DNA from: JAJZQD01 sp021847735
GTDB taxonomy: Bacteria; Bacillota; Thermincolia; Thermincolales; UBA2595
Length of the DNA: 29,215 bases
NCBI GenBank assembly: GCA_027324025.1
Contig: DAHVYW010000014.1
Coordinates: 1 to 29,215 of the forward strand
Reading direction: 5' to 3'
Shown: positions 8,440 to 15,700 of the stretch, piece by piece
Layout: each line of letters starts with the position of its first letter
Position numbering within the stretch: position 1 is the first letter of the stretch
Notes under the pieces: model-generated
What the model was told of the DNA's origin: nothing
The model's input: the letters and a program-made list of their open reading frames with translations, nothing else
Databases searched by the model: none
Translations under genes and position numbers: made by a program

Positions 8440-8530
8440 AAAAAACGCCCACCAAAAACAGGCATTGTCCAAACACCTGTCTTTCATGAGCGCCGTTGCT
8501 CTTTTCCCAGTCAGGATACATCTTTGTATC
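8440..8530 (-). promoter_or_regulatory. ANTAR-type two-hairpin antitermination leader of glnA (first copy)
   Basis: On the minus strand: P1 GATAC-AAAGAT-GTATC (8515-8530), a 13-nt linker, P2 GAGC-AACGGC-GCTC (8488-8501), then a terminator whose 5' arm GCGCTCA (8487-8493) reuses the 3' half of P2 and pairs with TGGGCGT, followed by TTTTT (8441-8445). Both six-base loops have A at 1 and G at 4, the ANTAR recognition rule. Formation of P2 with bound ANTAR protein and the terminator are mutually exclusive, so protein binding should allow read-through into glnA. Confidence 0.88.
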
Positions 8531-8573
8531 AGGGTATTTGATTTTTGTCGTAAAACATACTTTATATGAAATA

Positions 8574-8601
8574 ATTATAGCATAGGCAGGGCTAATTGCA
8601 A
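8574..8601 (-). promoter_or_regulatory. Promoter of glnA leader transcript
   Basis: TTGCAA (8596-8601), 16-nt spacer, TATAAT (8574-8579), with TG one base before the -10 (extended -10). About 45 nt upstream of P1. The same TTGCAA-N16-TATAAT layout drives the ANTAR regulator gene. Confidence 0.8.
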
Positions 8602-8748
8602 TACTTTTTTTATTGATTATTGTATACTTCCCCCCCTCCGGAAAGCTGCTAACAGAACTTTTATGCCATCTTTTCGCGTTCGTCGGTCTAATAACTGTTC
8701 CTTGGAGTGCGTACAATTCTCTTCAAAGGGGGTCCTTCAAAATGGTAA

Positions 8749-8946
8749 AAGAAGGCGAACACCACATCCGCCAGGCCGTTGCCTGCCAGGTACTCTTTTG
8801 CCCATGGTGGAAAAGACGGCCATCCGTTTCCGGTTGATAGGCTGGCTTACACGAATTCTGTAGAATGCCTGGAAAAGGCCAAGCTGGAGGATACCGCCAA
8901 AATCAAAGCATACCGGAAACTCGCCGCGCTGCAGAAGACAATTTAA
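8749..8946 (+). pseudogene. 3' fragment of a DUF763-family gene
   Basis: An open frame of 65 codons with no start: it is closed upstream by an in-frame TAA at 8746. It reads ...RYSFAHGGKDGHPFPVDR... and ends in a helical tail (NSVECLEKAKLEDTAKIKAYRKLAAL). The HGGKDGHPFPVDR block resembles the C-terminal part of DUF763 proteins as I remember them; those are several hundred residues long. The remaining sequence back to 8600 does not extend it in any frame. It is probably the tail left after a deletion, sitting next to the glnA promoter. A short ATG frame at 8742 is out of frame with this protein. Confidence 0.6.
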
Positions 8947-9030
8947 AAATAATTCCTATTAATATTTAAGCATAGGAGGATTTTTAAACTGTTTATCAAA
9001 TATATATCAAAAACATGAGAAGGAGGGTCT

Positions 9031-9309
9031 ATGGAGAAGACAAGCTGTCTGCTGTGCGGATGTTTAACTGACCAGTTGTTTTGTCCGGGTTGCTCAGATA
9101 AAGGGTGGGAGCAGGTCCGCGCTATCCAAACCTTTCTGGACAACTACCCCGGATTGGCCACAATTGAACTCTGCCGGGAATTGTCAGTTTCACTTGGATT
9201 TATCAAAGGACTAATTTCAGCCGGGTATCTGAACCTGGAACTTCCAGATAGAGAAAAACCGCAAAATCATTCCTCGGGTTTCCATATCTCGGATTTAAAG
9301 AGGCGCTAA
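9031..9309 (+). CDS. Small zinc-ribbon/helix-turn-helix protein (YvyF/TIGR03826-like)
   Basis: 92 residues, start set by GAAGGAGGG four bases before ATG. Cysteines at 6, 9, 18 and 21 (CLLC...CPGC) form a zinc-ribbon knuckle; residues ~30-72 look like a helix-turn-helix (LATIELCRELSVSLGFIKGLISAGYL). The layout resembles the 'flagellar operon protein' family, but no flagellar gene is nearby. A paralogue with the same Cys spacing is encoded at 10376-10636 on the other strand. Monocistronic, with a strong terminator. Function unknown; regulator or adaptor is a guess. Confidence 0.85.
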   Translation: MEKTSCLLCGCLTDQLFCPGCSDKGWEQVRAIQTFLDNYPGLATIELCRELSVSLGFIKGLISAGYLNLELPDREKPQNHSSGFHISDLKRR

Positions 9310-9319
9310 GTTGTGATAA

Positions 9320-9365
9320 AAACCAAACCCCATCCAGTTTTGGCGGATGGGGTTTGGTTTCCTTT
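9320..9365 (+). terminator. Strong intrinsic terminator
   Basis: 16-bp perfect stem (9320-9335 with 9345-9360, a run of AAACC/CCCC facing GGGG/GGTTT), 9-nt loop, followed by CCTTTTAT. Ends the zinc-ribbon transcript. Confidence 0.92.
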
Positions 9366-9410
9366 TATGTAAATTGCCATTATTTACATGAAGGTATTTG
9401 AAAAAAGAGG

Positions 9411-9439
9411 TTGAAATTCAACCATATATACTTTATTAT
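9411..9439 (+). promoter_or_regulatory. Promoter of the c-di-AMP riboswitch-CAP protein transcript
   Basis: TTGAAA (9411-9416), 17-nt spacer, TATTAT (9434-9439). Transcription would start near 9446, just before the riboswitch. Confidence 0.7.
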
Positions 9440-9455
9440 GTTAACTTGTACACTG

Positions 9456-9582
9456 TAAATCGCTGAGTTCCGTAAGAAGCGGGGGAACCAAGTTACTGGG
9501 GTGAAGCCACAGATGTGGCCGGGCTACTATTCGGTCCGAACCCGCCAGCTAACCTCGTAAGCGTTGAGTGGGGGTGTTTTTT
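9456..9582 (+). promoter_or_regulatory. Cyclic di-AMP riboswitch (ydaO/yuaA leader)
   Basis: The order of conserved blocks is that of the ydaO/yuaA class: CGCTGAGTTCCG, AGCGGGGGAACCAA, CTGGGGTGAAGCC, then GTCCGAACCCGCCAGCTAAC and CTCGTAAGCGTT. It ends in a possible terminator, ACCTC facing GAGTGGGGGT, with TTTTTT at 9577-9582. This class is bound by c-di-AMP and generally turns genes off when the messenger is high; it commonly precedes cell-wall and secreted-protein genes. Recognition is from memory of the consensus. Confidence 0.9.
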
Positions 9583-9647
9583 GTTTTGTCCGGTGGACTG
9601 GAGGCGAAAACTCTTTTTCCGAAAATAATTTTGAAAGGAGCAATTCA

Positions 9648-10307
9648 ATGAAAACTAAAAAGATACTGTCACTTCTTCTTTTGACCCTAATGTTATCGGC
9701 TACTATTATTTCTCCGGCTCAGGCTACCACCTTAACTACCCCAAACACGGATTTCCAATCAATTTGGGATCAAGTGCAAAAGATGATAGGGGGACAGCAA
9801 AATCCTGCGCCGACTCCTGCTCCGACACCAGCTCCAGCTCCAGCCCCAACTCCAGTTCCAGCTCCAGCCCCAACTCCGGCTCCAGCTCCAGCCCCGGCTC
9901 CAACTCCCGGCTATACTGCCAGCCAATTTGAGCAAAGGGTGGTTCAACTGGTGAATATTGAGCGGCAAAAAGGCGGCCTGAAACCATTGGTTGCCAGCAG
10001 CCTTCTGGGTAAAGGCGCCAGGGCAAAATCACAGGATATGGTCAATGAGGGTTATTTCGGCCACACTTCACCGAAGTATGGTTCACCCTTCAATATGATG
10101 AAACTGTTTGGCATTCATTATACCAGTGCGGGTGAAAACATTGCCTCAGGTCAGAGAACTCCCGAAGCGGTTGTCCGCGCTTGGATGAACAGCCCAGGAC
10201 ACCGCGCAAACATTATGAGTACAAGATACGGCAAAATCGGGGTGGGTTACGCTTATACCAGCAAAGGCAATTACCATCATTACTGGACCCAGTGGTTTAC
10301 AAACTAG
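9648..10307 (+). CDS. Secreted CAP/SCP-domain protein with Pro/Ala linker (YkwD-like)
   Basis: 219 residues from ATG 9648 (GAAAGGAG seven bases upstream; the longer frame from 9564 lies in the riboswitch). Residues 1-26 are a signal peptide (KTKK, hydrophobic core, AQA cleavage site). Residues ~50-95 are a repetitive Pro-Ala/Thr linker, typical of wall-spanning spacers. Residues ~98-219 are a CAP domain with GHTSP, AGENIASG, WMNSPGHRANIM and the closing HHYWTQWF. Bacterial CAP proteins of this type are exported, often in sporulating Firmicutes; their biochemical role is unsettled. Regulation by c-di-AMP fits a cell-envelope role. Confidence 0.94.
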   Translation: MKTKKILSLLLLTLMLSATIISPAQATTLTTPNTDFQSIWDQVQKMIGGQQNPAPTPAPTPAPAPAPTPVPAPAPTPAPAPAPAPTPGYTASQFEQRVVQLVNIERQKGGLKPLVASSLLGKGARAKSQDMVNEGYFGHTSPKYGSPFNMMKLFGIHYTSAGENIASGQRTPEAVVRAWMNSPGHRANIMSTRYGKIGVGYAYTSKGNYHHYWTQWFTN

Positions 10308-10342
10308 TATTTTAGCTTGACCCCCGCAAAATTGATCCCATC

Positions 10343-10373
10343 AAAAAACGAGGATACACATCCTCGTTTTTTT
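10343..10373. terminator. Bidirectional terminator between convergent genes
   Basis: Stem AAAAAACGAGGAT/ATCCTCGTTTTTT with a 4-nt loop; A and T tracts on both sides let it end both the CAP gene (+) and the zinc-ribbon paralogue (-), whose stop is at 10376. Confidence 0.93.
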
Positions 10374-10375
10374 CT

Positions 10376-10636
10376 TTATCTTGCCGCCAACTTCTGACTA
10401 TTTACCACAAGACGGCCATTCCCCGGTACAATGTCAAGCAGACCCATATCTTTTAAACCGTAGATTACCTTTAACGGAATGAATGTCTCCCCATACACTT
10501 CGAGGACGGTTGGTTTGGGGCTTTCCTTTATAAACAGGCATATCTTGTCAAAATACTTAATTGCCCTTTCTTCACAGGACGGGCAAAAGGGCCGGGAAGA
10601 ATAATAACCACAGATGATACAGGCTTTTGTCGACAT
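10376..10636 (-). CDS. Small zinc-ribbon/helix-turn-helix protein, second paralogue
   Basis: 86 residues from ATG 10636, set by GGAGGTGG five bases upstream (an in-frame GTG at 10645 is inside that site). Cysteines 6, 9, 18 and 21 (CIIC...CPSC) match the protein at 9031-9309 position for position, followed by the same kind of helical segment (TVLEVYGETFIPLKVIYGLKDMGLL). Convergent with the CAP gene, sharing its terminator. Function unknown; the pair looks like an old local duplication now on opposite strands. Confidence 0.87.
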   Translation of the reverse strand: MSTKACIICGYYSSRPFCPSCEERAIKYFDKICLFIKESPKPTVLEVYGETFIPLKVIYGLKDMGLLDIVPGNGRLVVNSQKLAAR

Positions 10637-10721
10637 ATATTCCACCTCCGGGGTGCCATTTCACTTCTTATAATTTATATATCGACAAAAACCCTGATTT
10701 AATTAATACCCAAAAAAAAAT

Positions 10722-10925
10722 TTAATCCATTTTGATTGCCTTGCCACGGCAAACCCGTTCGCACTTACCGCAGCCAAGACACCTCTTAGCATCAATTTCC
10801 ACCGGACCGTTGTGAACCAGGTCTTTGGCCCAGTCATGGGTTATGGCATCTATAGGGCATGCCAGCATAGCATTACATACCGCACACTTTTCACATAGTT
10901 GAACATCCAGTTTGGCTATGGACAT
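10722..10925 (-). CDS. Small 2[4Fe-4S] ferredoxin
   Basis: 67 residues from ATG 10925 (AGGAGTGA upstream; an in-frame GTG at 10934 overlaps it). Two cluster motifs: CEKCAVCNAMLACP, which has five rather than the usual three residues before the last Cys, and CLGCGKCERVC, which lacks the usual Pro. A low-potential electron carrier is likely, though the spacings make one cluster atypical. It is divergent from the Cys-rich gene at 11139, and both promoters carry the same operator-like site. Confidence 0.9.
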   Translation of the reverse strand: MSIAKLDVQLCEKCAVCNAMLACPIDAITHDWAKDLVHNGPVEIDAKRCLGCGKCERVCRGKAIKMD

Positions 10926-10973
10926 TAAAATCACTCCTGTAACACCGGTAATTACGGGGAAACCACACGGGCT

Positions 10974-10992
10974 TATACCCCTACCCCGTATA
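10974..10992 (-). promoter_or_regulatory. Operator-like site TATAC-C tract-GTATA (ferredoxin promoter)
   Basis: TATACCCCTACCCCGTATA on the plus strand: inverted TATAC/GTATA ends around a C-rich centre, the general design of CsoR/RcnR/FrmR-family operators. It starts 5 nt downstream of the ferredoxin -10 box, over the transcription start. An 18/19 match lies at 11102-11120 in the same position relative to the divergent promoter. No CsoR-family gene is in the window. Confidence 0.6.
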
Positions 10993-10997
10993 ATTCT

Positions 10998-11026
10998 ATT
11001 TTATCATTTCGAAAATTCCCCGTCAA
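10998..11026 (-). promoter_or_regulatory. Ferredoxin promoter
   Basis: TTGACG (11021-11026), 17-nt spacer, TAAAAT (10998-11003) on the minus strand. Confidence 0.75.
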
Positions 11027-11067
11027 CCAGATATTGTACATCCGCACTATATATGCGTCTTTTTGTA

Positions 11068-11096
11068 TTGACAACCTGTTTTCCAAAAGGTATTAT
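11068..11096 (+). promoter_or_regulatory. Promoter of the Cys-rich protein gene
   Basis: TTGACA (11068-11073), 17-nt spacer, TATTAT (11091-11096). Confidence 0.8.
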
Positions 11097-11101
11097 TGTA
11101 G

Positions 11102-11120
11102 TATACCCCTACCCCCTATA
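11102..11120 (+). promoter_or_regulatory. Operator-like site, second copy
   Basis: TATACCCCTACCCCCTATA, one base different from the site at 10974-10992 and also 5 nt past the -10 box. The gene's Shine-Dalgarno GGAGGTGA follows a few bases later. Confidence 0.6.
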
Positions 11121-11138
11121 TTTTATGGAGGTGAAATA

Positions 11139-11459
11139 ATGGTAGAAGTGGAGATTGATTCCGGAATCTGTGGTTTTAAAACAGTTGTCCAGGCAGACAA
11201 TAAACCCAAGTACAAGGCAGGCGTCTTTATAGAAAGTACATGCCCCCACGTAACCAAACTGGCCAAAGTTGTTAAGGAACTGGGGGAAGTCGATGTTATG
11301 AGAGAACTGTTCAAAAAAGGAGAGTCCCAAATCCTTGACGCCAGCAACGCTGCCCTTCCGCACATCACATGCCCCGTACCGGTAGGAATACTGAAGTGCC
11401 TGGAAGCAGGCTCAGGCATGGCTTTACCAAAAGAGGTAACCATCACCTTCCGGCAATAA
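11139..11459 (+). CDS. Conserved Cys-rich protein of unknown function (DUF6951-like)
   Basis: 106 residues from ATG 11139 behind GGAGGTGA. Soluble, no signal peptide. Cys11 (ICGFKT), Cys35 (STCPHV), Cys78 (HITCPVP) and Cys87 (ILKCLE), together with His37 and His75, would suit a metal or Fe-S site. I recall similar proteins annotated as DUF6951 in anaerobes, but this is from memory. Its promoter and operator mirror those of the divergent ferredoxin gene, so the two are probably co-regulated, perhaps by a metal, persulfide or aldehyde sensor. Ends 30 nt before structured repeat copy 2, which may serve as its terminator. Confidence 0.85.
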   Translation: MVEVEIDSGICGFKTVVQADNKPKYKAGVFIESTCPHVTKLAKVVKELGEVDVMRELFKKGESQILDASNAALPHITCPVPVGILKCLEAGSGMALPKEVTITFRQ

Positions 11460-11489
11460 AAACCGTTATCTTTCCCGTCTTCCAAAAAA

Positions 11490-11606
11490 AAGAAGGTGCA
11501 GGTGTGTTCCGCAGAGCGAGTCTGACGTCGTCGGCCAATCACTCCACCAGGAGTGATTGGCCGAACGGCGTTGTTGCTCGCTCGGAGGAATATACCTGCA
11601 CCTTCC
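11490..11606. repeat. Structured inverted-repeat element, copy 2
   Basis: Same design as 701-820: outer arms AAGGTGCAGGT (11493-11503) and ACCTGCACCTT (11594-11604), shell GTGTTCCGCAGAGCGAG (11504-11520) facing CTCGCTCGGAGGAATA (11577-11592), and apical stem GGCCAATCACTCC/GGAGTGATTGGCC. Only the shell is shared in sequence with copy 1; outer and apical stems differ but pair. It lies between two convergent genes. Confidence 0.8.
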
Positions 11607-11610
11607 TTTT

Positions 11611-11853
11611 TCACATCTCGAGTTCACCGGGGTCGCCTTTTTCCCAGAGGGTAATATATACCTCCCCGTTTTCCCTGTACCCGCGTACGAGCTCACAGTG
11701 CCGCAAGGTGGCAAAGTTCTTCTCCAACTGCCATTGAGGTAGGTTGAATCTCCTGCCAATCTGTTCGCGGGTTACCGGGCCGGAATCTTTTATATAATTA
11801 TAGATGTCCCTTTGTAGTTCCGTTAGTCCGTCGGTCCCCTCGTGCCCAGCCAT
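11611..11853 (-). CDS. Small winged-helix DNA-binding protein
   Basis: 80 residues if started at ATG 11853. The longer open frame to 11940 would run through a terminator hairpin, so it is rejected; the ribosome site before 11853 is weak (CGCAGG). The sequence LTELQRDIYNYIKDSGPVTREQIGRRFNLPQWQLEKNFATLRHCELVRGYRENGEVYITLW reads as a winged helix: helix 1, recognition helix, and a two-strand wing. No effector domain. Target unknown. It is downstream of the SpoIIM-like gene but separated from it by a terminator. Confidence 0.7.
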   Translation of the reverse strand: MAGHEGTDGLTELQRDIYNYIKDSGPVTREQIGRRFNLPQWQLEKNFATLRHCELVRGYRENGEVYITLWEKGDPGELEM

Positions 11854-11867
11854 CCTGCGGGCATAAT

Positions 11868-11895
11868 AAAAATCCCGTTTGACCGGGATTTTTTT
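11868..11895 (-). terminator. Terminator of the SpoIIM-like gene
   Basis: AAAAATCCCG (11868-11877), 6-nt loop, CGGGATTTTT (11884-11893); on the minus strand a run of T follows the stem. The symmetric tracts could work in both directions. Confidence 0.85.
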
Positions 11896-11905
11896 GTTGC
11901 GTATT

Positions 11906-12577
11906 CTAACTGACTCCTGTCGCAACCATGATTGCGGCAAAAACCCTTGGGGTCAGATAGACTTCCAGGAATGCGCAAGACGCAATAAAAATCAGCAATA
12001 TCCCCAGGGCTTTACCGCCCACAAGCCTTCCGGAAACAGGGGTAAACAGCAGTTTCCGGGTAACTCCCATGCCAATGGCGCCGGCCAGGCTAAAGGCTAA
12101 AAGCTCCGGGAGTCCGTGGGGCAGAATGATACCCGCCAGAGTAATAACTATGTTTTTGTTAATAATGCCTGACAGGTCTTTGATAATTATAGCTATATTA
12201 ATGGCCTGGCGCATTAAAAAGAGCCCGGGGAACAAATATAACAAGATTTTTTCAAATACTGATATACCCGCTTTTTTGTTCCGCCATTTGCCCCAGCCGT
12301 CCTTTAAACCCAGGGCTATCGGGGTAAAGTATACCAGCAATAATACAGCAATGTAATTGTTAAGTAGAATTACAATAAATTCAGTCACCTGGTGCCTGTC
12401 ATAGTAATCCAAAAACCGCCTTAAGCTTTCGTTGGTAAGGCTGCCGCCTATCCGGGTGTCGGCAAAAACAACGGCTAATACAATAGCAATAACAAAAGTG
12501 AAAACCGGAAGGCAGAAACACCACATAAGACAGGGTAAATCTATTTCCATAAGGGGATTCTTTCTTGTTTGTTCCAT
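11906..12577 (-). CDS. SpoIIM/DUF95-like integral membrane protein
   Basis: 223 residues from ATG 12577. Hydrophobic segments at about 18-38, 75-95, 115-135, 145-175 and 200-220. The block LAGIILPHGLPELLAFSLAGAIG is the hallmark of the SpoIIM (stage II sporulation protein M)/DUF95 family, in which B. subtilis SpoIIM works with SpoIID and SpoIIP in engulfment. This copy stands alone, so it may be a paralogue with another role. A TTG at 12622 preceded by AAGGGG is an alternative start, adding 15 residues. Confidence 0.82.
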   Translation of the reverse strand: MEQTRKNPLMEIDLPCLMWCFCLPVFTFVIAIVLAVVFADTRIGGSLTNESLRRFLDYYDRHQVTEFIVILLNNYIAVLLLVYFTPIALGLKDGWGKWRNKKAGISVFEKILLYLFPGLFLMRQAINIAIIIKDLSGIINKNIVITLAGIILPHGLPELLAFSLAGAIGMGVTRKLLFTPVSGRLVGGKALGILLIFIASCAFLEVYLTPRVFAAIMVATGVS

Positions 12578-12708
12578 ATATAACCCCGGCAAAAAATTTT
12601 CGAACCATGGATATTCTAACAAAAATCCCCTTGGAATTCCCGCAAAAAATGTAGATATCCGAATAGAAGTTTCTGACGTTTTTCGACAACAGTGCCCCCT
12701 TTTCTACT

Positions 12709-12787
12709 GGCAACTCGTCACTGGTCACTGGTCACACTCATCACTCATCACTCATCACTGGTCACCGGCCACCGGCAATCGGCCACT
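12709..12787. repeat. Degenerate heptamer tandem repeat
   Basis: About ten units of 7 bp, mostly TCACTGG, TCACTCA and CACCGGC, running from the intergenic space into the last codons of the RND exporter gene (stop 12755-12757). The final residues of the exporter (RLPVAGDQ) are encoded by it. Confidence 0.85.
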
Positions 12788-15700
12788 GCTCTTTTTGCCC
12801 TTTAATCTCCTGTTCAACCACTGCCTCAAGTCGTCAAGAAGGGTGTAGGCTACAGGGATCAAGATGGGGGTGAGTAACGTGGATGTTAACAAACCCCCTA
12901 CCAGAACAATACCCATACCTTTTCTTATTTCTGCACCGTCCGCTAAGGCCAGAGCTGTCGGAAGCATTCCGAAAATCATCGTAGTTGAGGTCATAAATAT
13001 CGGGCGCAGCCTCTTAGTCCCCGCTTCCAGCAAAGCGTCCCGCAGGCTCATCCCCTTACTCATCAGGGTATTGGTATAGTCAATAAGCAGGGTCCCGTTC
13101 TTGGCAGCCAAACCGTCAAGCATAATTATGCCGATGATTGATATGACATTTAAGGTATTTCCGGTGACAAAGAGGGCTACCATAGCACCGATAATTCCTA
13201 CCGGGAGGGAAAGCATTCTGATGAAGGGAGTCAGGAACGATTCATAGAGAATAACAAGAATCATGTAAACCAGAATCAGAGACAGCACCAACACCTTACC
13301 CAGGTCAGCATTGGACTCATTCATTTGTTTGATTAAGCCGTCATAACCGGTCTCGTACCCGTTGGGTATATTCAGTCCGGCAATCCCGGCATCAAAAGAC
13401 TTGATAAGGGCGGAGAGGGACACATCTTTATAGTTGGCCACAACCGAAATCATGCGCTCCCGGTTTTTGTGCCTGATTTCCGTCGGGCCTTTCGCCGGAA
13501 CGATTACAGCAACCTGTTTGATTAGGAAGGTCTGGCCGAAACGGTTGGATACCGTAATATTTCCTATATCTTCGAGACTCCTTCTGTTTACGTCACTTAA
13601 CTGGACCCAAATATCGATGTCTTTATTGTTGATTTTAATTTTGGATGCCTCGCCACCGGCCATTGCAGCTCTTAAAGCCTGGGCTATTTCACCGGCCGTC
13701 AGACCCAACCCGGAGGCTTTAACCCTGTCTACCACAACCTGGTACTCCGGTTTGGCGTCCTCTTTCCAGGACATATCTATATCGGTGGTACCAGGGGTGT
13801 TCCTGACTATTTTGCTGATTTTCTTCGCCAGGTCAATCAAAGTATTCATATCATTACCGCGGACTTCTATCATCACAGGGGCTTCAAAATTATTCAGACC
13901 GGCCATCTGGGCCTCCAGAATTTTCAGCTTTACCCCCGGGTAATCCTTCACCCATTGACGGACAATGTCAGCCACATCCCAGACAGTTTTATCCCGCTCG
14001 TTTTTCGGTTTTAGAACAACATCAATCTTGGCCAAGTCCGGTGAATTAACGGCGTACAGGTTTCCCGACTGGCTGCCTACAATGGCCACGATGTGAGATA
14101 CTTCAGGTATTCCCTGAATTCGGTTTTCCAGGTTCCGAACCACTTTGTCTGTAACATTCAAGGTCGAACCGGGAGGCATTTCAATTTTAACTTTAAATTT
14201 CCCCTGGTCAGGTTGGGTCATGAATTCAAACCCAATGGCCGGGATTAGTGACAAAGCAGCCACAACCCCCCCCAATATGACAGCCAATATCTTAATTCTA
14301 TGGTTCAATGCCCAGACCAGGACTTGTTTATAAACTACAACTATTAGGTCGCCGATACTGCCTGTTTTTCCGCCAATCCACTCCCAATACCTGTTCTTTG
14401 GCCTGTCATGTTGTGCTTCACCGGGGGTATTCTTGTAAAACCTGGCCGCCATCATGGGGGTCAGTGTGAAAGAGATAAAAAGCGAGAACAGGGTGGCAGC
14501 AACCACAGTAAGCCCGAATTGGCGAAAGAACTGACCAACTATTCCCTGCATGAAGGCCATTGGACCAAAAACCACTACGTCAGACAAGGTTATAGCCACT
14601 GCGGCCATGCCGATTTCCTGCCGGCCGTCAATAGCAGCCCGAATCGGGTTTTTGCCCATCTTCATGTGCCGGTGAATATTTTCCAGTACAACTATGGAGT
14701 CGTCCACCAGGATACCGACACAGAGGGAAAGACCCATCAAGGAAAGCATATTAAAGGTGTACCCAAAGAAATACATCATCATAAAGGTGGCAATTATTGA
14801 CGTTGGAATGGCCAGCATAACTATGAACAAAGAGCGCCATTCACGTAAGAAAAACAGCAGTACCAGACCTGTCATGAATATGCCCTCAACCAGGGTGCGC
14901 TGAGTATCGGTCAAAGAGTTTTTGACAAATGTCGAACCATCATCTGAAACAACAACCTTAATGTCCTTGGGCAGAACCCGCTGAACATTATCCAGTTCCT
15001 GGCGCACCCCTTTTACGGTGTCGACGATGCTGGCATCACTCTGTTTCTGAATAACCAGGCTTACGGCATCCTGCTTATTAAGGCGGCTGAACTGGTCTAC
15101 TTCGGCAAAAGTATCCTCGACTTTGGCCAACTGCCGCAATGGAACAGTGGCCCCTGTAGGCAGGGGGACAGGCAGTTCCTCTATGTCCGACAGGGTCTTA
15201 AATTTACCTACAAGCCTTACATCATACTGGATCCGGTCACTTTTGATGTTTCCGCTTGGAATGTTTAGGTTCTCAGCCTTTAATAACTGAATTATCTGGT
15301 TGGCCGATAAACCGTAAGACTCCATTTTAGCCCTATCTATTTCTACCCTGACCTGGCGTTTTATACCGCCTACTATATTGATGCCCGCTACACCGGGGAT
15401 GGTATCCAGGCGTGCTTTGATTGTGTCTTTGGCAATATCGTATATCTCACTGAGGGGCCGCTGTCCTGAAATCGCGATGGTCAGGATAGGCTCCGCATTC
15501 ATGTCTATCTTTTGGACGACCGGTTTTTCTATATCTTTAGGCAATTTCATCATTACCTTGTCTACGGCCTTCTGTGTGTCCATGGCAGCCATGTCAGCGT
15601 TAGTGCTCATACTGAACTCAAGAACGGTAAAGGCCAAACCCTCATACATCCAAGACCGGGTATCTTTAAGGCCGCTTAGAGAAGAAACGGCTTCCTCCAT

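Noticed and set aside
8440..8530. T-box or other riboswitch as explanation of the glnA leader
   Set aside because: No T-box sequence (AGGGTGGNACCGCG) or other known core is present, and the two short six-base-loop hairpins recur at all sister operons, which fits ANTAR sites better.
1..9425. Shared 14-mer GAAATTCAACCATA at about 4-17 and 9412-9425
   Set aside because: One copy is within the PAP2 coding region and the other overlaps a -35 box; no wider similarity, so probably chance.
9736..10032. Minus-strand frame rich in Glu-Leu repeats
   Set aside because: It is the reverse reading of the Pro/Ala-rich linker of the CAP protein.
12709..12787. CRISPR-like array
   Set aside because: Units are only 7 bp and contiguous, without spacers; no cas genes.
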